Positions 1 to 8,312 of a DNA stretch of 64,000 nucleotides are shown here, piece by piece. The stretch's first letter is position 1. Each line of letters opens with the position of its first letter. The position numbers were made by a program, and so were the translations under genes. The notes under the pieces were generated by a model, which had not been told where the DNA came from, did not search any database, and saw nothing but the letters and a program-made list of their open reading frames with translations. The stretch comes from Bog-532 sp963805255 (GTDB lineage Bacteria > Actinomycetota > Actinomycetes > Streptosporangiales > Streptosporangiaceae): the NCBI GenBank assembly GCA_963805255.1, contig CAWDTK010000010.1, positions 65,679-129,678 of the forward strand. Reading direction: 5' to 3'.

Positions 1-1
1 C

Positions 2-1405
2 GATTACGCCGCCCGCCGCAGCAGCCCCGCCGCGCTCGCGCTACTGTCCGGTATCGCCTGCCTGGGCACGCCACGGCAGGCGTCCAAGGCCGAGCAGGCG
101 GCGCTGGAGCTGATGGAGCGCGGGGTCCGCAGCCCCAACTGGGCGCAGCAGCTGGGCGCGGTCACCGGGTCGGACTGCTACCTGAACAGCGACGCCTACG
201 GCGACACCGACGAGGTGGTCTGCGTCTACAGTTACGGCGGTACCGAACCGCACGCGCTGGTCACGGTGGTGGACTACAACGTCAGCGGGATGATCAGGGA
301 TGGCTGGGTCACGTCCCGGGTGACCAAGCTGCTGGAGCTGTGCCGCAAGCAGGCCGGCGAGGGCGACCGGAACGGCTTCAAGCCGCTGGACGCGCCCACG
401 GCGCGGCGCATGCTCGAGGCCGCGCTCGCGGAGACCGACGCGGCCGACAACCCCCCGGTCAGCGAGTCGTTCGCCTCGTACCACGCGTTCATCCGGGCGC
501 GGATCCGTGCGCTGCCCCCCGCTGCGGGTCTCGCTGGGCCCGCCAGGCCCGCCAGGCCCGCTGGGCAGACCGGGCTCACCGTGCCGGTCGGCCCGGGCGG
601 CAGCACCAGCAGGCGGCGGCCGTGGGGCAGAGACCGCCGCGCCATGCTCGCGGCCGAGTTTCTCGCCTCGGACGAGGCCGAGGATCTGTCGGACCGCAGC
701 TCGGCCAGCCACTGCGCCGACCGGATCATCGACTACGGCTGCGACAAGGACTTCGGCCGGCCGTTGCGGATGAGCCCGGTCAAGGTCGAGACGTTCCTGC
801 TGAACTGGCTGCCGCGCAAGGTCATGCTCTCACCGGAGGAGCAGGAGGCGATGCCGTACGTGCTGCTCGCCTGGGTCCGCTGGGCGGGACGGCGCCGCGG
901 CCTCGATGAGAAGACGGTCAGCGACACCCTCGACGCGGTATTCAACGCGATGGGCCCTTTCGGCCGAACATACCGCGGCCCGGCGGAGTTCGGCCTCGAC
1001 TCGGCTCTGGTCGCACGGCTGCTCCCGGACTGCGACCTGGAGGCGCTGCCCCGGCGGGCCTTCGCGTTCCCGCTGCTGCACGGCCGGGTGGGCGGCGTCG
1101 ACCTGGGCAGTCTCGACCCCTCGGCCGCAGCGGGGCGGCGCGCCCTGCTCACGGCCGCGCACAAGGACTCCGGCGCCGGCGACCGTCATCTCAAGCAGCA
1201 TCTGGACCTAGCCGACCGGCTGTGGCGCGGCGACCCGCCCTCCCTCTGGGAGGCCGCGCAGCGGCTGCTCGACGCGGACCAGGACCGGCATCTGGTGCTG
1301 CACGTGCTGATGGGGGTGATCGATGCGGCCGGCGACGACGGCACGGCGCTCACCATCGCGCTGCGTGATCTGTCCCCGGAGTCCGGGCAGGAGCCCGGGG
1401 ATTGA
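2..1405 (+). CDS. Hypothetical protein, 5'-truncated by the window edge
   Basis: The frame is open from base 2 to the TGA at 1403-1405, so the true start lies before the window; an ATG at 113 is internal and has no convincing ribosome binding site. The visible part is about 467 residues. The first half holds a compact region with Cys and Tyr residues followed by a Pro/Ala/Gly-rich linker (roughly residues 175-200 of the visible part), and the second half looks alpha-helical with many Leu and Ala. I see no recognisable catalytic motif, signal peptide or membrane segment. It is convergent with the AAA ATPase gene that ends 65 bases downstream. I do not recognise the family; only the coding call is secure. 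Confidence 0.75.
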   Translation, partial: DYAARRSSPAALALLSGIACLGTPRQASKAEQAALELMERGVRSPNWAQQLGAVTGSDCYLNSDAYGDTDEVVCVYSYGGTEPHALVTVVDYNVSGMIRDGWVTSRVTKLLELCRKQAGEGDRNGFKPLDAPTARRMLEAALAETDAADNPPVSESFASYHAFIRARIRALPPAAGLAGPARPARPAGQTGLTVPVGPGGSTSRRRPWGRDRRAMLAAEFLASDEAEDLSDRSSASHCADRIIDYGCDKDFGRPLRMSPVKVETFLLNWLPRKVMLSPEEQEAMPYVLLAWVRWAGRRRGLDEKTVSDTLDAVFNAMGPFGRTYRGPAEFGLDSALVARLLPDCDLEALPRRAFAFPLLHGRVGGVDLGSLDPSAAAGRRALLTAAHKDSGAGDRHLKQHLDLADRLWRGDPPSLWEAAQRLLDADQDRHLVLHVLMGVIDAAGDDGTALTIALRDLSPESGQEPGD

Positions 1406-1427
1406 ACAGCCGAGCCGCCGGCGCGGT

Positions 1428-1447
1428 GGCTGGAGCGGCCGCCAGCC
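1428..1447. terminator. Possible bidirectional hairpin between convergent genes
   Basis: GGCTGG and CCAGCC (1428-1433 and 1442-1447) can pair around a GC-rich loop between two convergent stop codons. There is no T tract on either strand, so this is only a candidate. Confidence 0.25.
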
Positions 1448-1469
1448 GGGGCGGGCGCGGGGCTGATCC

Positions 1470-3941
1470 TTAGCCAGCGCCAAGGGCGGGGCCGGCTGGG
1501 GACCCGCCCCCTGGTGCCGGGGTGATATGGGGCGGGCTGGTGAAGTCGGCCGCCTGGTCGCCGGCCAGCTCGCGGTAGGCGGCGCGCAGATCGCCGGCGG
1601 TCACGGTGGTGAGGTCCTCGGCCGTCGCCGTCTCGCCCAGGCGTACCACGCGGACGTCGCGGTGCGCGCACGCGCGCTCGAACAGGGACCGGGCGAACCG
1701 GCCGTTGCCGAGCTCGTTGATCCGCCGCTCCATGCCGCCCGCGTGGCTGAAGATCTGGCCGAGCACATGCACCGCGCCGGCGTCGAACGCGTCGCCGGCC
1801 TGCTCCGCGAGCAGGGCGGTGATATCGGCCAGATCCTGCGGCGAATAGCTCGGGAACTCGATCCGGGTGCTGAACCTTGAGGCCAGCCCCGGGTTGCTGC
1901 GCAGGAAGCGATCCATGTCGGCCGGGTAGCCGGCCAGTACGATGACGAGCCGGTCCCGGTCGTCCTCGGCCCGCTTGAGCAGCGTCTGGACGGCTTCCGC
2001 GCCGAACGCGTCGCCACCGGAGTAACCCTCGTTGTGCAGCGAATACGCCTCGTCGATGAACAGCACCCCGCCGAGGGCGGAATCGACGAGCTTGCTGGTC
2101 TTGATCGCGGTCGCACCGAGATGCTCGCCGACGAGATCGGCGCGCTGGGCCTCGACCACTTCGGGGCGGACCAGCAGGCCGAGGGCCGCGAAGATGCGCC
2201 CGAGGATGCGCGCCACCGTGGTCTTGCCGGTGCCCGGCGGCCCCATGAAGACGAAATGGCGGGTCGGCGGCTGGCTGGTCAGTCCCTGCCGGCCCCGCAG
2301 CTTCGCGACCTGCAACTGGGCCGCGATCGCCCGGACCTGCTGCTTGACCGGCTCCAGGCCGATCAGCTCAGTTAGCTCGGCGAACGCGCTGTCCAGGGTT
2401 GGCGTGTCGGTGTAGCCACGCAGCCGGGAGGTCAGCTCGGCGAAGGCCCGCTGCAGGTCACCGGCCTGGATCGTGACCAGTTCCTCCGGCCCGGGCTCGG
2501 CGCCTGTGGTCATCACCCGGACGTCCCGGGCCTGTCCCGTCTTTTCCAGCAGGCTCCGGATGAACCGCCCGTTGCCCAGCTCGTCGGTGAGCCGGCGGCG
2601 CCCGACGTCCTCCAGCATGCGCCACAGGGCGGGCCGGGCGCCGGCGTCGAGGTTCTCGCTGCGCCGCTCCAGCAGCGACTCGGCCAGGGCCAGCAGTTCG
2701 GCCGGCGCGTAGCTGGAGAACTTGATCCTGGTGGCGAAGCGGGAGGCCAGTCCCGGGTTCGAGCCCAGGAACGTTTCCATCTGCTTCTCGTAGCCCGCCA
2801 GGATGATGATCAGGTTCTCCCGGTCATCTTCGGCCCGCTTGAGCAGGGCCTGGACGGCCTCGATACCAAACCGGTCGCTCTGGCCGTCGCCCTCATTGAC
2901 CAGGCTGTAAGCCTCGTCGATAAACAGCACCCCGCCCAGCGCGGAGTCGATCAGCTCATTGGTCTTTATCGCGGTGGCGCCGAGATACTCCCCGACCAGG
3001 TCCGCGCGATGCGCCTCCACCACCGTCGGCTTGTCCAGCAGGCCGAACGCGTAGAAGATTTTCGCGACCACCCGGGCGACCGTCGTCTTACCCGTGCCGG
3101 GCGGCCCCAGGAAGACAAAATGGCGCATCGGCTTTTCGGTGACGACTCCGGCGATGGCGCGGCGGCGCGCGGCCTCGATGGAGGCGGCGATCGACCGGAC
3201 CTGCTCCTTGACCGGGACCAGCCCGATCATCTTGTCGAGCTCGGCCATCGCCTCAGCCACCGAAATGTCCGGCAGCGGCTCGACGGTCGCCTGGTCGCGG
3301 GCGGCGGGGTCGTGCGGGGCGGCGGCCGCCTGGGCGCGGACGCCGTATCCGGCGTTCGGCGCGCCCATGCCGGAGCCAGGCGGTCCATGTGCTCCCGTCC
3401 CGGGGGCCGCCTCAGCGCCGTAGAGGTGCGCCTCCTGCGACCCCTTGGCCAGCCGCCAGACCAGCACGATGCAAGCGATCAGCCACGCAGCGGCGATGCC
3501 GATGAACGGCTCGGCGGGCCAGCCGCGCAGGGCCGCGACACCGACCGGGATCGACCACAGCAGGGCCCAGGCCACGGTGCGGCAGGGCACGTGCCAGCGG
3601 GCCAGCGGGCCGGCATGGGCGGCCACGGCGACGACGAACGGCAGAATGAGCAGCAGGTAGAGCCAGGATGTGCTGGCCCCGGCGAGACCGGCCGCCACCA
3701 GCCCGCAGACGGCGACCGACAGCGACGCGACCAGGCTGGGGCGTCCCTTGATCACCGCGTACACGGCGTAGGCCATGGCCGCGAGCAGGACGACGCCGAT
3801 CTCTGGCCCGCAGAGAATGATGACCAGGACGATCAGGCCGATCCGCAGCGGAAGCGGGGCCCGCCGGAAAGCGTTAAGAACGCGGGCGAGCCGACCGGGA
3901 ACGGCTGGCGCCGCGGGCTGGGCCCTGTCGTTTGGCAGCAT
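1470..3941 (-). CDS. Membrane-anchored tandem AAA ATPase (CbxX/CfqX type)
   Basis: Residues 30-165 contain about five or six hydrophobic segments, followed by a Pro/Ala/Gly-rich linker and two successive CbbX-like AAA domains. Each AAA domain has a Walker A (GPPGTGKTTVAR, near residues 279 and 560) and a Walker B (VLFIDEAYSL). CbbX-type ATPases remodel protein complexes, and the related EccA proteins serve type VII secretion, but here there is no TPR domain and no ESX gene nearby, so the client is unknown. The ATG at 3941 is preferred over an in-frame GTG at 3956 because GAGGA lies at a proper distance before the ATG; this gives 823 residues. The doubled AAA module plus membrane anchor points to a membrane-associated unfoldase or remodelling role, which is inference. 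Confidence 0.85.
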   Translation of the reverse strand: MLPNDRAQPAAPAVPGRLARVLNAFRRAPLPLRIGLIVLVIILCGPEIGVVLLAAMAYAVYAVIKGRPSLVASLSVAVCGLVAAGLAGASTSWLYLLLILPFVVAVAAHAGPLARWHVPCRTVAWALLWSIPVGVAALRGWPAEPFIGIAAAWLIACIVLVWRLAKGSQEAHLYGAEAAPGTGAHGPPGSGMGAPNAGYGVRAQAAAAPHDPAARDQATVEPLPDISVAEAMAELDKMIGLVPVKEQVRSIAASIEAARRRAIAGVVTEKPMRHFVFLGPPGTGKTTVARVVAKIFYAFGLLDKPTVVEAHRADLVGEYLGATAIKTNELIDSALGGVLFIDEAYSLVNEGDGQSDRFGIEAVQALLKRAEDDRENLIIILAGYEKQMETFLGSNPGLASRFATRIKFSSYAPAELLALAESLLERRSENLDAGARPALWRMLEDVGRRRLTDELGNGRFIRSLLEKTGQARDVRVMTTGAEPGPEELVTIQAGDLQRAFAELTSRLRGYTDTPTLDSAFAELTELIGLEPVKQQVRAIAAQLQVAKLRGRQGLTSQPPTRHFVFMGPPGTGKTTVARILGRIFAALGLLVRPEVVEAQRADLVGEHLGATAIKTSKLVDSALGGVLFIDEAYSLHNEGYSGGDAFGAEAVQTLLKRAEDDRDRLVIVLAGYPADMDRFLRSNPGLASRFSTRIEFPSYSPQDLADITALLAEQAGDAFDAGAVHVLGQIFSHAGGMERRINELGNGRFARSLFERACAHRDVRVVRLGETATAEDLTTVTAGDLRAAYRELAGDQAADFTSPPHITPAPGGGSPAGPALGAG

Positions 3942-4236
3942 CTCGCTTCCTCGCACCTAGTCCCCTGTATAGCGCATTACCAGCCGTTCACGTCAGCACA
4001 CGGCCGGATACGGGGAGTGAGATTCATGTCGGGTACTTCCACGATTCGTTAGGGGCGGGGCCGTAGCTGCTTTCCCATGATGGACCCCGCCGCCGCGGGC
4101 ACGTCAAGTATCACTTACGCCGGCCGTCGGTAAAAATCATGCGCGCCGGGCGGTGGGCGGGCAGGGTTTTTCCGGAATTTCGTCGCGTATATCAACGTCG
4201 ACACGGCTTGCGGCGTGTGGCGGTTCAAACGCACTC

Positions 4237-4722
4237 TCATACGCGGAGCGCGAGGTCGATTTCGTCGCGCAGCGGAATTCCGTAGTCGCCGAGCCGCGGA
4301 ATTTCCGGCTTTTCGAGCCGGGCCCGGTCGACGGCGCCCGGGCGCAGGGCCACCAGCCGCAGGCCGCGCCGCTGATAGAAGCGGATCGCGTCCAGGTTGT
4401 CGTTGGTGGTCGTCAGCCGGATCTCATCGCAGCGCAACTGTCTGGCGTCGGCCGCCACCGCCTCCATCAGCATGGTGCCCACCCCGGTGCGGCGCTCGAG
4501 CGCGTTGAGCGTCACGATTTCCAGCACTCCGTCGGCCGTGTGGTAGGTCAGCAGCCCGACCAGCCCGGCCCGCTCGGCGATCAGCCCGGGCAGGTCAGCG
4601 GGGCGGAAGACGGTCTGATGGACGATCTGGAACGTGGAGCCCCAGAGTTCCACCATGAGCCAGGCGATCGTCGGGCGGTCGCCAGCACCGACGGGCCTGA
4701 CCCGGATCTCCGGCTGATGCAC
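4237..4722 (-). CDS. GNAT family N-acetyltransferase
   Basis: The 161-residue product has the GNAT core: an N-terminal strand-helix (EIRVRPVGAGDRPTIAWLM), the acetyl-CoA loop region LNALERRTGVGTMLMEAV (an R/Q-x-x-G-x-G/A type pyrophosphate loop) and the C-terminal segment NDNLDAIRFYQRRGLRLV that is typical of this fold. The acceptor substrate cannot be read from sequence. The frame stays open far upstream, but only low-complexity sequence lies there, so a GTG at 4722 directly before the domain is chosen; its ribosome binding site is weak (GGCGAG almost touching the start). The neighbouring ATPase is on the same strand but over 280 bases away, so a shared operon is unlikely. Confidence 0.75.
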   Translation of the reverse strand: MHQPEIRVRPVGAGDRPTIAWLMVELWGSTFQIVHQTVFRPADLPGLIAERAGLVGLLTYHTADGVLEIVTLNALERRTGVGTMLMEAVAADARQLRCDEIRLTTTNDNLDAIRFYQRRGLRLVALRPGAVDRARLEKPEIPRLGDYGIPLRDEIDLALRV

Positions 4723-5044
4723 CTCGCCATTATGCCGGGAATCGGAAGTCGTCCCGCGCCGGGGCAGCCCGGGGTCAGGGGCAACCCGGGCGGCCGGATG
4801 AAACGGCGTTCCGCTGCAGCGATGCCTGCCTCCAGGCGGCCTCCAGGCGGCCTTCAGCCCGGCCTTCCGCCCGCTGGCGGGGGGATGCTCCCACGACCGG
4901 TTCCCGTCAGCGCGGCCGGTGCGGCCTGCGACGGCCGGTGCGGCCAGCCAGCGGCTCCCGGGTTGTGACATCGTTACGCGGGAGCGGATCACGCGGATGA
5001 ATGCGGATGAATATGGCCGCGCCAGCCGGGGTACGGGAGGCGTC

Positions 5045-5359
5045 ATGGGTTCACAGAGTTCAGACGAGAGCGCCGGGGAATTCCGCCGGGACCGCCGTCA
5101 GCATGGTGGCGCGCCGGAGCACCTCGACGATGACCGGCTTGCCCGTGAGGCGGAAGAAGAGCGCGTGGACGCGGGTCTCGACGCCTATGACCCCGACGAC
5201 GTCCCGCCGGCCACCGACACTCCGCCGCTGGACATCGACGTCCGCGACACCGAGCAGTACCAGGAGGAGCGGGCCGAGATCCGGCGCGAGGAAGACAAGG
5301 ACGAGATCCTGATCCGGGGCGAGCGCGAGCAGTTCCCGCCGTCCCGCTACGACGAATAA
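5045..5359 (+). CDS. Small acidic hydrophilic protein
   Basis: The product has 104 residues and is very rich in Asp, Glu and Arg, with no hydrophobic core visible in its N-terminal half. It contains segments such as YDPDDVPPATDTPPLDID followed by a charged, probably helical EERAEIRREEDKDEI stretch. The start ATG at 5045 is set by GGGAGG four bases upstream. Small proteins of this composition are frequent in actinobacteria, and this may be a DUF5709-like protein, but I cannot confirm that. It is monocistronic and is followed by the interrupted palindrome at 5505. Confidence 0.6.
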   Translation: MGSQSSDESAGEFRRDRRQHGGAPEHLDDDRLAREAEEERVDAGLDAYDPDDVPPATDTPPLDIDVRDTEQYQEERAEIRREEDKDEILIRGEREQFPPSRYDE

Positions 5360-5528
5360 CGCACGCAGGCGCCGCGGGGCAGCTGGCAACCATGCCGCCA
5401 CCGCCGGCTGGGACGAGGCTTACGCGGAAGGCACGCTCCACGTCTCAGCGAACCCGCTGCCAGCCGCCGTGCTAGCGCTAGCTGAGCATGGCGCCTGCGG
5501 CTATCGCGATGAGGAGCCGGCCTTAGGA

Positions 5529-7110
5529 CCAATGCCGGGGAGTTAGGGTCCTTCAGCGTTTGTCACGGATTTCCGGCGGCGTGTCGCAGGCTGGTGATAG
5601 CTGGGGTCGACGTGGGCGGTGATGCTGGTTATGCGATGGTTTGCGCGGGGTTTGCCGTCGGGGTGCTTGTTCCAGCGGCTGAGCGGGGACTTGACCTTGC
5701 GGGCGCAGACGCGGGGCCGCCGGGGGCCGTGCAGGCTCGCGAGGACGGCGCGGCCGATGCCGCCGGTCAGGTCCCCGCCGGGATCGGTGATGTTCTGCGC
5801 GGTGATGAGGAGGTTCTGGGCGGTCTCGACGGCGATCTGGTAGCTGGCCCGGTCGGGGTCAGTGCCGGGCACGGACTGGACGGCATCGGTGACAGCGGTC
5901 CGCAGCGCCTGGTAGACGGCCAGCAGCGCCCACATCTCCTGCTCGATGCCGGCGGGGTCCCCCGAGCGGAGCACGCGGCCCTGAAGCAGGGTGTGGCGCA
6001 GCGCGAGGTAGGTGATCTCGTGCTGCCAGCGCTCGTGGTACAGCGTCATCAGCGCGTCCGCCGGGTATGCGCGGTGGCCCAGCAGGGTCGTGGCCAGCCG
6101 GTAAGTGCCGCCGTAGGTGGTGCCGTCGTGGCAGGTGACGGTCACGGCCGCGGTGATGATGCGGACCTTCACGCCGCCGATGACTGACAGGAACGACCCG
6201 TCGGGCAAGTGCCGCAGGACTGGCAGGCGGCGGGTGCTGGTGAGCCGGACGAGGAACTGCGCCTTCGTGGCGGCGACCGCGGCGAGGAAGTCCCCGCCGT
6301 CGAAGCCGCGGTCGATCAGCACCAGCATGGACTCATCCAGCAGGGGCAGCAGCTCCCGCGCCTGGCCCGTCTCCCCCTCGGCTCCCGGGCCGAAGACCGC
6401 GCCGAGCAGCGCCCGGGTACCTGTCTCCACCAGGGCCATCAGCGCGAGCCCCGGGTAGCCGGTCTCCCCGTTGGACGCCTTCTGCTTGCCCAGCCACGCC
6501 CGGTTCTTCGCCGTATCGGGCACCTTGACCGACTTGCAGCCGTCGAACGAGACCGTCCGGTACCCGCGGAACATGATCCCGGGCGTGCGCGGCTGCCCCA
6601 GCGGCCCGGCCAGGATCTCGAACAGCCGCCTCACCGGCGGGATCCCGATACGCCGGCGCAGGTCCCGCAGGGCCTTCCCCGAAGGCGCCGCCAGCCCCAG
6701 CACCCGCAGCCCCGCGGTCAGCTTGCCCCATACTCCCCGATAACCGGCCCGCGGGAACAGGCACATCGCCAGCAGGAAATACAGGCCCGCCCGCGACGGC
6801 GCCAGCCGTACCCGCCTCTCCAGCCCGCCTTCTTCCTCCAGCACCGCATCGGCGAGCTCGAACGGCACGATCCGCGTGAGCTCGCCGAGGTGACCGGCAG
6901 CAAACACCCCGGCGGCCACGGTGATCGTCGTCGTGACCGACGTGACAGCAGAACGGATGACAGACTGGGCAGGCAACGGAGGTCTCCGGTACACGGGCCG
7001 TTTTGGTCGACACCCGTCCTACCGCAGCCTCCGTTGCCATGTCCGCCCGAAGCCACGATCCCGGCAAACCGCTTGACTACAAGGCGAAACGCTTAACTCC
7101 CCGGCATTGG
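5529..7110 (-). mobile_element. IS4-family insertion sequence, complete
   Basis: The 1582-bp element has perfect 17-bp terminal inverted repeats (ccaatgccggggagtta at the left, its complement at the right) and an 8-bp target duplication ccttagga at 5521-5528 and 7111-7118. It carries one transposase gene. Ends, duplication and open frame are all intact, so it may still be active. Confidence 0.9.
5543..6994 (-). CDS. IS4-family DDE transposase
   Basis: The 483-residue protein starts with an IS4-type N-terminal domain (GVFAAGHLGELTRIVPFELAD). The DDE residues are visible in SFDGCKSVKVPDT (first Asp), VLIDRGFDGG (second Asp) and the IS4 signature YHERWQHEITYLALRH (Y-x2-R-x3-E, third acidic residue). 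Length matches the family. The start is a GTG at 6994; no better start is evident. It fills nearly the whole insertion sequence. It moves the element by cutting and pasting DNA; the direction is antiparallel to the preceding chromosomal gene. Confidence 0.9.
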   Translation of the reverse strand: MYRRPPLPAQSVIRSAVTSVTTTITVAAGVFAAGHLGELTRIVPFELADAVLEEEGGLERRVRLAPSRAGLYFLLAMCLFPRAGYRGVWGKLTAGLRVLGLAAPSGKALRDLRRRIGIPPVRRLFEILAGPLGQPRTPGIMFRGYRTVSFDGCKSVKVPDTAKNRAWLGKQKASNGETGYPGLALMALVETGTRALLGAVFGPGAEGETGQARELLPLLDESMLVLIDRGFDGGDFLAAVAATKAQFLVRLTSTRRLPVLRHLPDGSFLSVIGGVKVRIITAAVTVTCHDGTTYGGTYRLATTLLGHRAYPADALMTLYHERWQHEITYLALRHTLLQGRVLRSGDPAGIEQEMWALLAVYQALRTAVTDAVQSVPGTDPDRASYQIAVETAQNLLITAQNITDPGGDLTGGIGRAVLASLHGPRRPRVCARKVKSPLSRWNKHPDGKPRANHRITSITAHVDPSYHQPATRRRKSVTNAEGP

Positions 7111-7198
7111 CCTTAGGACCGGCTCCTCATCGCGTATCACTCATGCCAGGCTGTGCCGCAGCTGTTGCGATACCGCCTTCTTTACTGGCGCAGGGCAC

Positions 7199-8266
7199 TT
7201 ACTCGGAGGGTGCGGTATTCGGGATCCGTGTCCACGTCGCGGAGCGGCCTGTTCCGTCGGCCCGGACCTTGCCTTCGCTCCTCAGCTGCTCCAGGACGAG
7301 CCGGATCGTCTGGTCACTCACACCTGGCACTGCCGTCCTGATGTCGGCGAGGCGGAACGTGGCCGGTGCGTGCCGCAGGATGTGCTCGCGAACGCGCTGC
7401 TGCTTGGTCCGGGGAGTCTGGGACGCGGCCGCCCGATCGGCGAAGACGGCGTAAGCGCCGGCGATCACCCTGGTGAAGTAGCCCAGCCAGGGCCACGGGT
7501 CGGCGGTGCCCTCGTGCCAGCCATGGGTGGAATCCAGGAGCGCCTGGTAGTAAGCGTCAGCCGATTCGGCGACCGCTTGCTCAAGGCTCACGTAGCGGCC
7601 GGCCGTGTAACCGTGCTCGCCGAGCATGGCATTGGTGAGCAGGCGGGCCACTCGCCCGTTGCCGTCCTCGAAGGGGTGGATGACGAGGATGTCGAGGATG
7701 AACAGCCCGGACAGGAGCACTGGATGGTGATCGCCCGCCGCGACCGCGTTCTTGTAGCGTTCGGTGAGGTCGTCGATGGCGAACGGGGTGCTCGCGGCGG
7801 ACACCGGCTTGAAGCGGACGGTCGTGGAGCCGTCCGGCGAGCGGTCCACGACCAGATTGTCCTCCGTCTTGAACGCGCCGCCGGGCACCGCCGTGTGCGC
7901 GAACAGCAGCCGGTGCAGGTGCAGGATCAGGCCGGCGTTCAGCGGGCGCCAGTCCTGCTGGAACAGGTAGTCCTGAGCGTCGCGGTAGCCTGCCAGTTCC
8001 TGTTCGCTGCGGTTGCGCAGCGTCGTCGCCTGCCGGTTGATGATCCGCTGGGCACGGTCGGCGTCCGCGACGATGACGCCCTCGATCGCGGACGAGGCGG
8101 TGATGCTCTGGACGCGGGCCCGGTCGGCGAGCTCGGTGAGCAGCCCGGGCATCTGGTCACGGTAGAGCGCCTCCGAGCCCCGCCCGAAGTCAATCGCGCT
8201 GAGCCGGGTGACGACCCGGGCTGGCACCAGCCCGATGAGCGCGTCAAGGTCAGCGAAGCTGCGCAA
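7199..8266 (-). CDS. Fic domain protein with N-terminal inhibitory motif (class II)
   Basis: Fic proteins transfer AMP or other nucleotide moieties to hydroxyl groups of target proteins. The catalytic loop HPFEDGNGRVAR matches HPFx(D/E)GNGR. SSAIEG near residue 60 matches the (S/T)xxxE(G/N) inhibitory helix placed before the Fic core, which defines class II enzymes kept off by their own glutamate. A C-terminal winged-helix region (residues about 285-350) is typical of the longer Fic/DOC proteins that bind DNA or autoregulate. TTG at 8266 is chosen over a TTG at 8278 because GGAGG lies just before it at 8272-8276. No separate antitoxin is encoded next to it, consistent with self-inhibition. 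The IS4 element lies just past its 3' end and does not touch the gene. Confidence 0.88.
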   Translation of the reverse strand: MRSFADLDALIGLVPARVVTRLSAIDFGRGSEALYRDQMPGLLTELADRARVQSITASSAIEGVIVADADRAQRIINRQATTLRNRSEQELAGYRDAQDYLFQQDWRPLNAGLILHLHRLLFAHTAVPGGAFKTEDNLVVDRSPDGSTTVRFKPVSAASTPFAIDDLTERYKNAVAAGDHHPVLLSGLFILDILVIHPFEDGNGRVARLLTNAMLGEHGYTAGRYVSLEQAVAESADAYYQALLDSTHGWHEGTADPWPWLGYFTRVIAGAYAVFADRAAASQTPRTKQQRVREHILRHAPATFRLADIRTAVPGVSDQTIRLVLEQLRSEGKVRADGTGRSATWTRIPNTAPSE

Positions 8267-8299
8267 GGAACCTCCCAACCAAACGTAGTAAACAACCTA

Positions 8300-8305
8300 A
8301 TTCTA
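8300..8305 (-). promoter_or_regulatory. Candidate -10 box of the Fic gene
   Basis: TAGAAT on the minus strand lies about 25 bases before the GGAGG ribosome binding site of the Fic gene in a locally AT-rich stretch; no convincing -35 was found. Confidence 0.3.
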
Positions 8306-8312
8306 GTGCTGT

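Larger units (their letters stand above)
5505..7134. repeat. Palindromic hairpin split by the IS4 insertion
   Basis: Left arm cgcgatgaggagccgg (5505-5520) and right arm ccggctcctcatcgcg (7119-7134) are perfect 16-bp inverted repeats. Between them lie two copies of ccttagga (5521-5528 and 7111-7118) flanking the insertion sequence. Removing the element and one copy leaves a 40-bp hairpin with an 8-base loop between two convergent genes (small acidic protein and Fic), most simply a bidirectional terminator. Confidence 0.8.
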
